NCBI GenBank assembly: GCA_014843695.1
Contig: CM026403.1
Coordinates: 42,188,572 to 42,252,571, forward strand
Direction of reading: 5' to 3'
Source of the DNA: Archivesica marissinica
Taxonomy: Eukaryota > Mollusca > Bivalvia > Venerida > Vesicomyidae
DNA: 64,000 bases
Part shown: piece by piece, positions 51,130-61,741 of the stretch
Layout: the number at the start of each line of letters is the position of its first letter
Position numbering within the stretch: position 1 is the first letter of the stretch
Notes under the pieces: generated by a model
Told to the model about the DNA's origin: nothing
The model's database searches: none
Seen by the model: only the letters and a program-made list of their open reading frames with translations
Program-made: the position numbers and the translations under genes

Positions 51130-51135
51130 AATAAA
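51130..51135 (+). terminator. Poly(A) signal AATAAA for the gene ending at 51086
   Basis: AATAAA occurs 44 bp after the stop codon, as expected for a short 3' UTR. A GT-rich patch (ACATGTGTGCTTTC) follows at about 51149. This supports 51086 as the true gene end. Confidence 0.7.
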
Positions 51136-52906
51136 GCATAGAAACAACATGTGTGCTTTCAAATCATTATGTAGCAAGTTTTTAAGCGTAAGAACATTTA
51201 TTACGTACATTATACATTTATACGGTACCTACGGTATACCTATACTATATGTAACCCATGTCATATTTATCTAAAAGAGTAATAATTATTGATATTTAGT
51301 ACATGTACATCTTAATATTTCCAAACCCTGCTGCAAGCATACCACCCAATAGTTTCCCCTATATGGCCTAATAAAATCACTGGTCTGAATCATATCATAA
51401 TTATATAGCCTGGTCCCATACTATGTCTTTGTATAATATATACTAGTCTTCACTACTATTGTGTATAAAGTATTATGGGTGAGTGATTGTGAGTGACAAT
51501 CAGGTCAGATGTGTGAATGAGTGAACTAACTCAACTAAGTAGGTGCACTTTCCAACTAACTTGTTCAAGACCCTTATCCCACACTCTTACTCTACTAGTC
51601 AAACGGATAAGTTGAAAAGCTATCCTGTTTACCTTAATATATACTATACTAGTAAATATATACATATATACATTATATGTATCAGCTGATAGCCGGACTC
51701 TGGTAATGTAATGTTTTATCTTTGATATTTTACATTGTAAAATATTTATTTGAAATGCTTGGATTGGAATTGTGTATTTACTATTTTGTATTGTGAAATT
51801 AAGTAGAATGATTTGTACATAATAATATTATGTATATATTGTATTTTACAGGCTCTTTATATCCATATATACGAAAATACGAAAACAACCAGAGTTTGTT
51901 ATATCTATAAACTCCCTGGTCTACATATAGATAGGGGAATAGCTTGTTTTTGTCTCGCCAAATTTGGTGGAAAGCGAGACTAAGCCACCCGGTTATACAT
52001 TCCGGTGATATTACATAGTGCATATAGCTCAAGCAAATTGTCAAATATAATCATAATGCTATGATAAGTGGCATGCTGTAACAGCTTTACCTTACTCCCC
52101 CAACATGTCCCGCAGTCAGGAGTGAACATTTGGAATTTTGACAAAGTAATGGTGTCGTTTTCAGAAAAATTTGTTGTGTCAAAAGAACTCACAAAACATT
52201 ATCATTTCTCAAATACGTCTCAAAGATATTGCTTTGTAACTTCGCATATACACCGAGAACTAAATTCCCTACACACAGTAAGTTCCTGTCCTACCATGGA
52301 GCTTAAACTGGAAATTTTGTCCAAAATAGTACGATTTCAGAAATTATTTATGAGAAAAAAGATCTTACGAGATTATTTATGTAAACCCGTCAACGATGTT
52401 GATTTGGAAGATCACATCCGAGGATTAACTATCAACACAAAGTCCCCTCCTACCATTGAACATGAAATGTGGTCAGAAATAGTACCATTACAAAAAGTAT
52501 GTATACGTCAAAAATATCTGAAACATTAGGCTATTATAATATACAAGGTCTTGCGTTATAACCTCGCATGCATCTCTGATCTCTAGTTTTCACCCACATC
52601 ATCGTCAAATAACACTGCGTGCATTATATAGTGGACGAAGAGATCTGACAACTAGTTTTCTATTTGAAATGTTCCAATGAATTTGAAAACTAGAACCTAT
52701 TATCTTTCTGATTATGCAATTTATTTTTAACATAAATTATGTTGGGGGGGGGGGATATACAAACGAAGCTTAACATATTAAAGCGTCAAATATTCATAAA
52801 ATAAGCTTGACAAAAATCATAAAGGATGGTTTGTTTTCAATATTCACTAGAATTCAAATAGATATAACTATGCCATTTTGTAAAAAACACAAGATTAATT
52901 AAACAA
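51136..52906. other. Intergenic AT-rich DNA with a hairpin and weak internal repeats
   Basis: I see no gene I can support. At 51952-51980 GTCTCGCC...GGAAAGCGAGAC forms a hairpin with 7-bp GTCTCGC arms around a self-complementary CCAAATTTGG, possibly part of a dispersed repeat. A 153-residue plus-strand frame at 52068-52529 holds diverged internal repeats (CCTACCAT, AAATAGTAC and TTTCAGAAA blocks) and no known motif. A run of 11 G begins near 52743. Confidence 0.45.
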
Positions 52907-53890
52907 GTGGGCCATGATGGCCCTGTATCGCCCACCTGACACCCGTTGTTACCCCCGTGTCACCATTGTAGTACCTTTGAAAGAGCATTGTACATCGATC
53001 GTTCCTACCAAATGTTGCCAAAACCCGACCGGTGGTTCGTGAGGAAATGATTGAAGAATTTGTGTTATTTTTAGACGGTGACCATATTTTATTCGCGACA
53101 ACCTCCATTTTAACAAATCTGAAAGGTATCACCCCTGGACTATGACTATGAAATGTGGCTACCATTAGCCAAGCGGTTTGGGTGAAGAAGAATTTTGAAA
53201 TGTATAATAAAAGAACGATCTTTAGACCTTTCGGCAGTCATCTTGGTTGACAAAATTATTTGGTAATTCTATTCGATATATGACATGACCATATTCGCTC
53301 AAAAATAAAATTTGACCACCCGGTCCACACCCATTATGAATCTCGGCTTCACCATTTGAATAACTTTGAAAGAGCATTGTACATCGATCATTCCTACCAT
53401 GATTCGTCAAAATTCGGCAGGCGGTTCGTGAGAAGTGGATTGTTTAAGAGTGTGTACTATTTTTAGACGGCAGCCATCTTGGATTTCAGGGGTAAAGTTT
53501 CTTGATAACAAGACGTTTGAAATCTCTCGTAAAATGTTAACCTTTCGGCGGCCATCTTGGCTGGCGAAATCATTCAATTTTGACAGTGATTGCTTCATCG
53601 ATATCTTCGATTTGATATATGGCATGACCATATTCGCTCAAAAATAATAGTTGATCATTCCTACCAAGATTTGTCAAAATCGGGCTTGCGGTTCATGAGA
53701 AGCCATCTTTGATTACGTAATGACGTGAATTTAACAATTATGTAATCCCCCATCTACCCCAGATCATAAATGGTGGCTATAGACCCAATGGTTACTGAGG
53801 AGAAGACATTTGAGAAAAAATGTTCACAGACGACGATGGACACATTGCGGTAACAATGCCTCACATGGGCTTTGCTCAAGTGAGCTAAAA
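52907..53890. repeat. Dispersed non-coding element with three diverged internal modules
   Basis: It opens with GGCCATGATGGCCCTGTATC then GCCCACCTGAC and closes with GCTTTGCTCAAGTGAGCTAA. The ends are partly complementary (GCCCACCTGA versus TCAAGTGAGC). Inside, GAAAGAGCATTGTACATCGA followed by TCnTTCCTACCA, GTCAAAAnnCGG and GGTTCGTGAGnAA recurs near 52976 and 53360, and in part near 53650. ATTTTTAGACGG-GCCAT also recurs. I recall similar modules widely in bivalve genomes. It is probably a non-autonomous transposon or old retroelement. Confidence 0.5.
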
Positions 53891-54524
53891 TATAAAGCGG
53901 GGAAACTAAGACGTAGGCCTAAATAAAACTACTATGGTATTTCAAGAATGGTTCGTGTATAATTACGGGGTTTTACGGAATGCTTCATGTCCGTATTTAA
54001 GCACCGGTTTTTTCAGACATTTAGTTGTAATTCTCTATGCTCAAACGTAAATAAATCATGGCTCCCATAATCAAAGTAATTCTAGGGGAAAATAATTACA
54101 AACACTTTAATATTTAATAGGATGCACCATTAGAATTACCATGTTCCATTCCATATATACAAACAAGCATTCTCTTAAACTTTAAACTAGCGACCATACA
54201 AAGTAATTCTGTGCAGATATTGATGATTAAAAAATCTCATAATATAATATCTGCGATGTTAACTATGCCATACCTAAATACTAAACTGTAGTTCCGGCTG
54301 CCACAACCCACCCCTAATTATATTATATATAATATAATCTCCTTACCTTTTTCTGTGATTTCTTTTTGTGGAGGGGGAGGATGGGGTAGAAAGATTCCCG
54401 TCCACTATACTTCAACTTCAATGTCTTTACACATCAAGATCCGCCAGGCAGACATAACGACGAAATGGAAAATGCAGTGTGAAAATGCCTTATTTGCTGT
54501 TCGGTGGCTTTCCTAATGATCAGT

Positions 54525-54646
54525 ATAAAGATAAATATGATCAGATATTGAAAACTAACTCATGTAGATCTAGTAACTCATGTAGATCTAGTAACTCATG
54601 TAGATCTAGTATTTAAACATCCGACTGGAATCGATACGTCCACGTA
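54525..54646 (+). repeat. Duplicated segment copy A, with three 18-bp units inside
   Basis: It aligns with 55030-55130 through GATCAGTATAA/GATTAGTATAA, ACTAACTCATG/ACTAACTTATG, GACTGGAATCG/GACTGAAGTCG and TCCACGTA. Copy A contains a perfect three-fold repeat of AACTCATGTAGATCTAGT at 54557-54610, where copy B has one diverged unit. The paired copies give an empty site for the MITE next to copy A. Confidence 0.7.
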
Positions 54647-54961
54647 CAGGCGCGTAGCTAGGCTTACGCATGTACGCACGTGCGTAAGATTTAGTTTGAC
54701 AGTTCATGAAAATGAAATAAATGCGAATAATGCATTATAAACTGGATCGTAAGGGGGTAAGGGCGGGCACTGGCATTGATCATTCACTAGAAAACAGACA
54801 TGAACGAAATGCCTACAGATATTGATTGTAGCTGATGTTCATAGTAGGTAAAAGTCACCTGAGACCATATAGTGGGATAAAAAAATCTCCGGGCGGGGCA
54901 TGCCCCCGAACCCCCCCCTAGGATGGTGCGTAATCCATATTTAGGCCTAGCTACGTGCCTG
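54647..54961. mobile_element. 315-bp MITE with CAGGCRCGTAGCTAGG ends and a 5-bp target duplication
   Basis: It starts CAGGCGCGTAGCTAGG and ends CCTAGCTACGTGCCTG, a 16-bp inverted repeat with one mismatch. ACGTA flanks both sides (54642-54646 and 54962-54966). The nearby paralogous segment at about 55120 reads CCACGTAGATTAAACAGAC without the insertion, so the boundaries are confirmed internally. Inside is a GGGGCATGCCCCCGAAC stretch. No coding capacity. The superfamily is uncertain: the ends look hAT-like, but hAT duplicates 8 bp. Confidence 0.85.
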
Positions 54962-55029
54962 ACGTACATTAGACAGACTAAATCGTATATAAAATTACGT
55001 AGATGCGTGATAGACATGGAAAACCTATG

Positions 55030-55130
55030 AATGCTCCCAAAGATTAGTATAACGAAATATTATCATATACTGAAGACTAACTTATGAAGATATGTTATAT
55101 AAACACTAGACTGAAGTCGGTACCTCCACG
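55030..55130 (+). repeat. Duplicated segment copy B (empty-site paralogue)
   Basis: The diverged partner of 54525-54646. It continues through the MITE insertion point without interruption (TCCACGTAGATTAAACAGAC against TCCACGTA, the element, then ACGTACATTAGACAGAC). Confidence 0.7.
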
Positions 55131-55210
55131 TAGATTAAACAGACTAAAAACCATATATTAAGTAACTAACAATCTTACAACTTATAACCTCAGACACTGT
55201 AATTAAGAGT

Positions 55211-55234
55211 AGATACATAGATAGATAGATAGAT
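55211..55234. repeat. (AGAT)n at the 3' end of a minus-strand LINE
   Basis: AGATACATAGATAGATAGAT continues to AGATTCTTTATT. Read on the minus strand it is a TCTA tail right after the LINE 3' region, as many non-LTR elements have. Confidence 0.75.
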
Positions 55235-56146
55235 TCTTTATTATCCTCCATTATAGGAGAGCTATCACATACATGTATAATACAGATACATTTACAATAT
55301 TACAACTATTACCGAATACGAACAAACATTGTGATATCATGTAATTAAACTATATACATGTAATTACAAAAACAAAGAACACGACAAACAATATAACAGA
55401 TATGTGTGACAAGAATTGCCAGCGTCGCATAACAAAATCGAACATTGAATTTATTATAATATCGGATCCCGATCGTACACCTTACCGAAAAGAAACATAA
55501 GGTGTAAACAGGAACTCAAATATTAAAAATCGTAAGTTGACGAACTGTTTCAGAACACAGCCCTACACTAGAATAGAATAATGTAGAGTATATGAGATGA
55601 ACCCATGCTAATTCCCATCACAATGACATGTACATTTATTATACAGTTACAAGCTAATTTTATTTGTAAATAAACAATTTATTACACGCAGATATTTATT
55701 ACCTTCGAATAATGTTTGGGTTTTGGCATTTGCGCTTTGCAAAAAAGGCAAGCATATTTTAATTCGCCAATTTATCTACATTATTGGACAGTTCTACTCT
55801 ATTCATATTAATTCATGTACCACAGCACACTATGGTTATACACGCGATAGAACATTGTATGTAATATATTCACTGCTGTAATTTGGATATTGTCACGGCT
55901 TGCTTCATCAAGTTCATAAGTAGACATACCTAACAGCAAATCACAGATTTGGGTAATAGGATCCTTTGAGATGAACCGTAAATACATGTTTATTCCTGCT
56001 TGATCAAAAACAGTTGTCCATAGGGCAGTTCTGAGATGCTCAGTTTTCGGACATGAGTATATTATGTGTAGTTTGCTATTATTAACAAACATGTCACATT
56101 TAGGACAAGTTTCACTCTTGCTAAAACAAAATAATTTGTTTATATA
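55235..56146 (-). pseudogene. LINE 3' part: C-terminal Cys/His region and 3' UTR (segment 2)
   Basis: The minus-strand coding part 56146-55808 reads YINKLFCFSKSETCPKCDMF, then VNNSKLHIIYSC, a C-x2-C...H-x4-C knuckle, and ends VLWYMN-stop. About 570 bp of AT-rich 3' UTR follows, then the TCTA tail. It continues exactly in frame from the segment at 58593-57791 once the Tc1 element and one TA are removed. It is a 5'-truncated copy: the catalytic reverse transcriptase core is absent. Confidence 0.75.
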
Positions 56147-56443
56147 CTGAGTCAAAAAAGAAACGATACCAAACTAAAAATGACGTAAAACGGATAAAAC
56201 CATAGAAAGGTTTAATATATTATTACGTATCAGTACCGGGTATCTTATTGCAACGTCAGCCAACCATAAACACAAGTAAATAAACACCCGATAATCATGG
56301 AACGCCGAATTTCCGATTTGCACGTGCTCCTCAACAAAGACAACTTCCTACACATGTACAAATCGGAAAACCGGTTTATTGTACTGGTATTGCATTATCA
56401 TCGAGGAAAAACACCTTACATACCCATTGTTACCTCTAACAAA

Positions 56444-57712
56444 ATGCCTAGGCTAAACCGCAATCAGAGAATGCGTGCCATTGGCATGATTGACGGCGGT
56501 TTACGTCAGCGTGACGTCGCAAATCGACTCGGGGTTACGCGGATCACGATAACACGTCTACTTCGACGTTATCGAACACATGGATCGGTGGACGACCGTC
56601 CAAGATCTGGTCGACCACGTGTGACGACGCGTGAACAGGACCGTCACATTCGGACGTCACATTTACGTGACCGGTTCCTACCTGCTACGCACACAGCTGC
56701 CGTTACTCCTGGGATGACCAACAATCGCATCAGTGCACAAACAGTCAGGAACCGGCTCGGTGAACGTGGCATTCGTGCCTATCGGCCATACGTTGGTTGG
56801 ACCAGGGTTGGCCGGGAAATACCGGGGGCGGGAAATACCGGTATTTCCCGCAGTTCATTTTCATCCTGCACACATGATACTACAATCAGTACACCGGGTA
56901 ATAGAAATTGTATGGTATATATACCTGTATTTACCACCAAAATCATCCAAATTCTTATTTCCCGGTATCCAAATTCTTATTTCCCAGTATTTCCCGGTAT
57001 TTCCCGGTATTTCCCAGTATTTCCCGGTATTTCCCGCCAACCCTGCGTTGGACCCATCCTGACACGACGTCACCGTGACGTACGGCGGGAATGGACGACG
57101 GAATGTGCTCGCTGGACTCGGTTACAGTGGAATTCGGTGATGTTTAGCGATGAATCGCGGTTCTGTTTGCGTCGAGCGGATGGCAGAGAGCGGGTATATC
57201 GCAGACGCGGTGAACGTTACGCCGACGCATGTGTACGTCAGGTCGATCTGTTCGGGGGCGGAAGCGTTATGGCGTGGGGCGGTATCACCTTCGGCAGTCG
57301 CACTGAACTGTTAGTGGTGGACGGGAACCTAAACGCCCAGCGGTACTGTGATGAGATCCTTGCGCCAGTTGTTGTGCCGTTCTTTAACGCCAACAGAAAC
57401 GTCACACTGTTCCAACAGGACAACGCCAGGTGTCATACTGCTCGGATTTCCACCACATTATTGGAGCAGAACAATATTGAAACCCTGCCGTGGCCTGCTT
57501 TGTCACCAGACTTGTCACCCATAGAACATTTGTGGGATACGTTAGACCGTCGCGTCAGACGACGTCAGCCGGTAACGTTAAACCAACTGAGGGATGTTTT
57601 GCGTCAGGAGTGGACAAATATTGACCAGCAAGAGATTCAGACACTCTTCCGTTCGATGCGACGGCGGTGCATTGCAGTGAGAGATGCAAATGGTGCCCAT
57701 ACTCGGTATTGA
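56444..57712 (+). pseudogene. Tc1-family DD34E transposase, split in frame by a MITE
   Basis: The chosen start is the ATG at 56444 (MPRLNRNQRMRAIGMIDGG). The frame stays open 49 codons upstream to 56297, but that part has no family likeness. The N-terminal helix-turn-helix is RQRDVANRLGVTRITITRLL, followed by the GRPR-type linker SGRPRVT. The catalytic Asp is in FSDESRF (codon at 57149), the second Asp in QQDNARCH (57419) and the Glu in SPIEHLW (57524). There are 34 residues between the last two, as in Tc1. A 243-bp hAT-like MITE plus duplicated target bases add 85 codons between the DNA-binding and catalytic halves without shifting frame. Without them the protein is 337 residues, a normal Tc1 size. 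The enzyme is probably inactive, although all three acidic residues are intact. Confidence 0.88.
56803..57045. mobile_element. hAT-like MITE nested in the transposase, 243 bp
   Basis: It starts CAGGGTTGGCCGGGAAATAC and ends GTATTTCCCGCCAACCCTG, inverted repeats with a one-base difference. The flanks GGTTGGAC and CGTTGGAC are an imperfect 8-bp target duplication, as for hAT. The right half is a 10-bp internal repeat (TATTTCCCGG) read about eight times. The length is divisible by three and its plus-strand frame has no stop, so the host ORF survives. Confidence 0.8.
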
Positions 57713-57790
57713 CGTCTGTGTGAAAACTCCATTAGACCCCTGTCCGACGAATTACGTCATCACGCAGCAGACAGTTTTGGAGGCTCATTA

Positions 57791-58593
57791 CGCTTTATGT
57801 GCTCCTCTTTCAAACATGTTAGAAACAGCAGTATAACATTTAGATTTAAATTTTGGGAATTGTCTGCCTAGTAACCACAGCTCACATGGTTTATTAACGT
57901 TGAATGTGTTTTCAGCATTTATTTCTGGAAAACGTATAGTTACCCTAGACATCCTTTCATTATGTTCAGCTTCGAAAAGTTGCTTCCGAAGAATTGACCT
58001 CCATTGAAATTTTGTTGGAAACAGTGCATCACTGACATAATTTGACAAATACGGTTTCAGATTATATTTGAGAAAAAGTCTGTAGATGTCTGGTATAAAA
58101 CTATGTAGCTGCCTTTCATCATTGCCATAGTGGAACAGGTGCATTATAAACATCCGTTTGGACAGATAATGACAAGGTAATCGGCATAGCTGACCCAGGA
58201 ATATAAGTTTCTTATAGTCAATCATCGTCTCTATTGGAGATATTCCCAGACAACTAAGAGCTATGTCTGTATTAGCAAATGGCGGTAAGTTTTGGACCAG
58301 TTTAATATAGAATCGATGACTTCTTTCTAGTTGCAATAAACTGGATCTGGACATATAATTCCACAATTCGCTGCCAAAAAGTGCCTTTGTTACCACTACT
58401 GCTTTGTATACATGTAGCCTATAATAAAGTCTGAAATTCATTACGTAATCTGCCATTCTTCTGACGATTTGTCTCTGTGAAATCAACCACTGGATACAAG
58501 CGCTTGGATAATCCTGGTACTGGACGCCGAACCGGTCGATATATGAATTGCAATTATGTTCCAAATTGTTCCAAAGTACCCACGAGACCTGTA
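57791..58593 (-). pseudogene. LINE reverse-transcriptase downstream region (segment 1)
   Basis: The minus strand reads QVSWVLWNNLEHNCNSYIDR and then ALFGSELWNYMSRSSLLQLE, RSHRFYIKLVQNLPP, LGISPIETMIDYKKLIFLGQ and CELWLLGRQFPKF. The A-L-[FY]-G-x-E-L-W ... L-E-x-x-H-R-F ... L-G...I..ID..KL.FLG order is typical of the thumb/C-terminal region of non-LTR retrotransposon proteins. Upstream (above 58593) stops appear at once, so the copy is 5'-truncated. It continues in frame at 56146 after the Tc1 insertion. Confidence 0.75.
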
Positions 58594-58712
58594 ACGATCA
58601 ATATCACCTACTTTCCAAAAATATGAGGCGCTTAACAGTGCAAACAGAATAGTGCAAAAACAAACCTAATTATTCCAAGATTGACATATTCACATGAGTG
58701 GGTGGATGTTAT

Positions 58713-58940
58713 CCTACAGACTGGACCAGGGCGTTTGCATACCCACTCTACAGGAAATGAGACATGACACAGTTCCTACAGACTGGACCACAGCACTTGA
58801 ATACCCACTATACAGGAACTGAGACATGGAGATCAGAGATTTTGCATACCTACTCTACAAGAAATGCCACCGGGCACAGTTCCTACAGACTGGATCAGAG
58901 CTTTTGCACACACACTCTACAAGAAATGCGACACTAGTCA
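58713..58940. repeat. Diverged tandem repeat, about 4 units of 53-62 bp
   Basis: CCTACAGACTGGACCA followed by TTGCATACCCACTCTACAGG and AAATGAGACA recurs at 58713, 58775, about 58828 (partial) and 58882. It lies directly before a LINE fragment. No coding value seen. Confidence 0.75.
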
Positions 58941-58941
58941 T

Positions 58942-59020
58942 TGATCCAGCACATTATTATCCTATTTCTCTCACTTGTATTCTTTGTAAAACTCTTGAAC
59001 ATATAGTTGCCTCTCTCGTT
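58942..59020 (+). pseudogene. LINE reverse-transcriptase fragment (YYPISLTCILCKTLEHIVAS)
   Basis: The plus strand reads DPAHYYPISLTCILCKTLEH then IVASLVE. This is the NYRPISLT-x-CK-x-LE-x-I motif near the start of the reverse transcriptase domain of CR1/Jockey-like LINEs. The reading frame dissolves into a GA/GAGT repeat. The next piece of the same kind of enzyme appears at 60513 in the same orientation. Confidence 0.65.
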
Positions 59021-59097
59021 GAGAGAGAGAGAGTGAGTGAGTGAGTGAGTGAGTGAGTGCGTGAGTGAGTGAGTGAGTGAGTGAATGAGTGAGTAAG
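59021..59097. repeat. (GA)n then (GAGT)n simple repeat
   Basis: GAGAGAGAGAGAG turns into GTGA/GAGT tetramers up to the junction with the minus-strand LINE end (ATTCTTTATTTAAAGAG). It is probably the tail of that LINE, read as CACTCACTC on the minus strand. Confidence 0.85.
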
Positions 59098-59960
59098 TAG
59101 ATTCTTTATTTAAAGAGTGTAACTCATTTAGCAAGGCTAATCTTCCATGGGGCCCTCTTAAACATAAAACATATGTATACACATATGACATACAAAACAA
59201 CTGAACTAAAAGACATGTGGTATTAGAACTAATAAAAGTAAGAACGCATCTACATAAACTACAAGTTGTATGCATGGATTATGAATAGTAGTTGACAGTA
59301 TTAGTAAATATTAGACATCCAGCCATTTTAAACAATTCGATTTAAACAAAGTAAGTGAGCTTGAAGTTTTTATTTCCAAGGGTAGACAGTTCCAAACAAT
59401 TGGAAGTATAAAGTATAAAAGGCTACCCTTAAACATCTCACAATTTGCGTTAGGTATATACACTGTACACATTTAGATTTGTATTTGAACGAAGTGTTAA
59501 AAATCAGTTTATGATTTTTGTTGGAACATGTCATGGAGATAATTAGGATAAAAATCATTAGACATTTTAAACATGAAACATGCTTTAAGATAAAAGACTT
59601 GTCGGTCAAATCGCTGGATGTTAAGAAACTTCAAAGCTTCATTGAAGCCGTGATATTCGTTACCTAAGATTGTACGACAGCCACGTTTTTGTTGCTTTAA
59701 AATCTTTTGAGTTTTATATACTGATGTACCACCCCAAAGAATAATACAATAATCCAAATGAGGATGGATATAAGCTTTATAAAATAAAGTTCGATACTGT
59801 ACAGTTAAAAACTCTCTAATTCTATATAACAGCCAGATATATGATGATATCTTTTTACAAAGTGCTTTATTATGGGTGTTCCATTTCATGTCATTCACCG
59901 GAACTCTGCCCAAGTACAATATCTTTATACATGAGTTCTAATTCACAATTTTGCAATACA
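59098..59960 (-). pseudogene. 5'-truncated CR1/Jockey-like LINE, minus strand
   Basis: The coding part, about 59935-59509, reads YLGRVPVNDMKWNTHNKALC, then LTVQYRTLFYKAYIHPHLDY, CIILWGGTSVYKTQKILKQQ and KRGCRTILGN. It ends near LNIQRFDRQVFYLKACFMFK. This W..H...L.KK...L..+..FL....R...Y.AYIHPHLDY...LWG...........QK+..R.I pattern is the familiar C-terminal part of CR1/Jockey-like enzymes. The 3' UTR follows to about 59098 and a CACT tail. The copy sits between two pieces of a plus-strand LINE. Confidence 0.75.
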
Positions 59961-59984
59961 TGTTTTCCTTGGGCAGTAGTGATA

Positions 59985-60508
<524 letters not shown>

Positions 60509-60512
60509 AGTA

Positions 60513-60590
60513 GATCAAATTCCTCTCGACTTTAACAAAGCTTTTGACGAAGTCAATCAGAATAGAATATGGCGTCTCTCCCCAAATTGT
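60513..60590 (+). pseudogene. LINE reverse-transcriptase motif A fragment (LDFNKAFDEVNQNRIW)
   Basis: The plus strand reads DQIPLDFNKAFDEVNQNRIW then RLSPNC-stop. LDF-x-KAFD-x-VN is reverse-transcriptase block A with its catalytic Asp. With the fragment at 58942 it makes two pieces of the same domain in the right order, separated by the minus-strand LINE and the GA tract. Confidence 0.65.
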
Positions 60591-60725
60591 TAATTGGTCC
60601 CGTTCATTTTTCATCTGTAAAGGCCTGTATTCTTCGAGTGCAACCATGCATCAAGAGTTTCTCTGAGTTTTTGTCATTTTACAGTTGCAGATATGTATAA
60701 CGTTGTAATATTCTTCTAAATGTGT

Positions 60726-60956
60726 TTAATTACACCTTTTCTTCACCTTTCTGTCCTTTTGTTCCCATATCGATATAATTTCATGGTTTTGAAATAATCT
60801 AGTACACCGATCACGTGACCCAGTTTTCAGCCATTTGGTAGCTACACTTTTCTTCACCTTCAAGTAGTTTGCAACCCATTCTGCAGTCATGTCTTGTCCG
60901 ATGACAAGAGCAGTATGCAGGTTAATTAAGGTAACCATACAGCTATATAACAACAT
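60726..60956 (-). other. Small minus-strand frame with a helix-turn-helix-like segment
   Basis: The frame contains MTAEWVANYLKVKKSVATKW then LKTGSRDRCTRLFQNHEI, which looks like a helix-turn-helix of a transposase (W-V-A-x-Y-L-K-V...T-K-W-L). No catalytic part follows, and there is no start context. Probably a transposon scrap, possibly chance. Confidence 0.25.
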
Positions 60957-61186
60957 TTTGTTATTTCTGAAATTCAGTCATTGTAGAAACCACGGCTGTT
61001 CCTGTTTGTGGGTGGGGAATTGTCTAACAACATCTGCTGTTAGGGGTCAGACAAATTGTTTCAGGTTCAAAACCAAAAAATGTTTTTTATATTTTTACTA
61101 AGAACATTATGATACACCATAGGCTTGACACTATACATTCAAATTTGTTAAACCATATCCCAGCAGGTTTTTAAATGACACCCCGT
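60957..61186. other. Spacer, nothing identified
   Basis: AT-rich DNA without supported features between the helix-turn-helix-like scrap and the 39-bp array. Confidence 0.5.
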
Positions 61187-61741
61187 CGAAGCCATACACT
61201 GAGTGACTGACAGACAACAAATTGAACAATGTCCGTCACTATCGAAACCATACACTGACAAACAACAATGTCCGTCACTATCGAAACCATACACTGACAA
61301 ACAACAATGTCCGTCACTATCGAAGCCATATACTGACAAACAACATGTCTGTCGCTATCGATGCCATACACTGACGGACAACAATGTCCGTCACTATCGA
61401 AGCCATACACTGACAAACAACAATGTCTGTCACTATCGAAGCCATACAATGACAAACAACAATGTCCGTCACTATCGAAGCCATACACTGACAAACAACA
61501 ATGTCCGTCACTATCGAAGCCATACACTGACGAACAACAATGTCCGTCACTATCGAAGCCATACACTGACGAACAACAATGTCCATCACTATCGAAGCCA
61601 TACAATGACAAACAACAATGTCCGTCACTATCGATGCCATACACTGACAAACAACAATGTCCGTCACTATCGATGCCATACACTGACAAACAACAATGTC
61701 CGTCACTATCGAAGCTATACATTGACAAACAACAATGTCCG
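61187..61741. repeat. 39-bp minisatellite, about 14 copies
   Basis: The unit is GAAGCCATACACTGACAAAC then AACAATGTCCGTCACTATC (39 bp, 13 codons). Because the period is a multiple of three, two frames on each strand stay open for 130-185 residues (SLSKPYTDKQQCP, HYRSHTLTNNNVR, YGFDSDGHCCLS, CMASIVTDIVV). The four readings are equally conserved, which argues against any being a protein. Variants: GAAG/GATG, TGACAAAC/TGACGAAC. Confidence 0.95.

Larger units (their letters stand above)
56147..57788 (+). mobile_element. Tc1/mariner-type transposon inserted in a LINE at TA
   Basis: It is bounded by TA at 56145-56146 and 57789-57790. Removing the element and one TA restores the LINE reading frame (AHKA joined to YINK), so the borders are exact. 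The left end is CTGAGTCAAAAAAGAAACG. The right end in reverse complement is ATGAGCCTCCAAAACTG, so the inverted repeats match poorly. Length is 1642 bp, including a 243-bp MITE. It carries one transposase frame. Confidence 0.88.

Noticed and set aside
52068..52529. 153-residue plus-strand hypothetical protein
   Set aside because: No recognised motif and no splice or promoter evidence. Internal diverged repeats suggest old repetitive DNA.
54787..55017. 76-residue minus-strand frame
   Set aside because: Runs across the end of the 315-bp MITE into flanking DNA. Chance opening.
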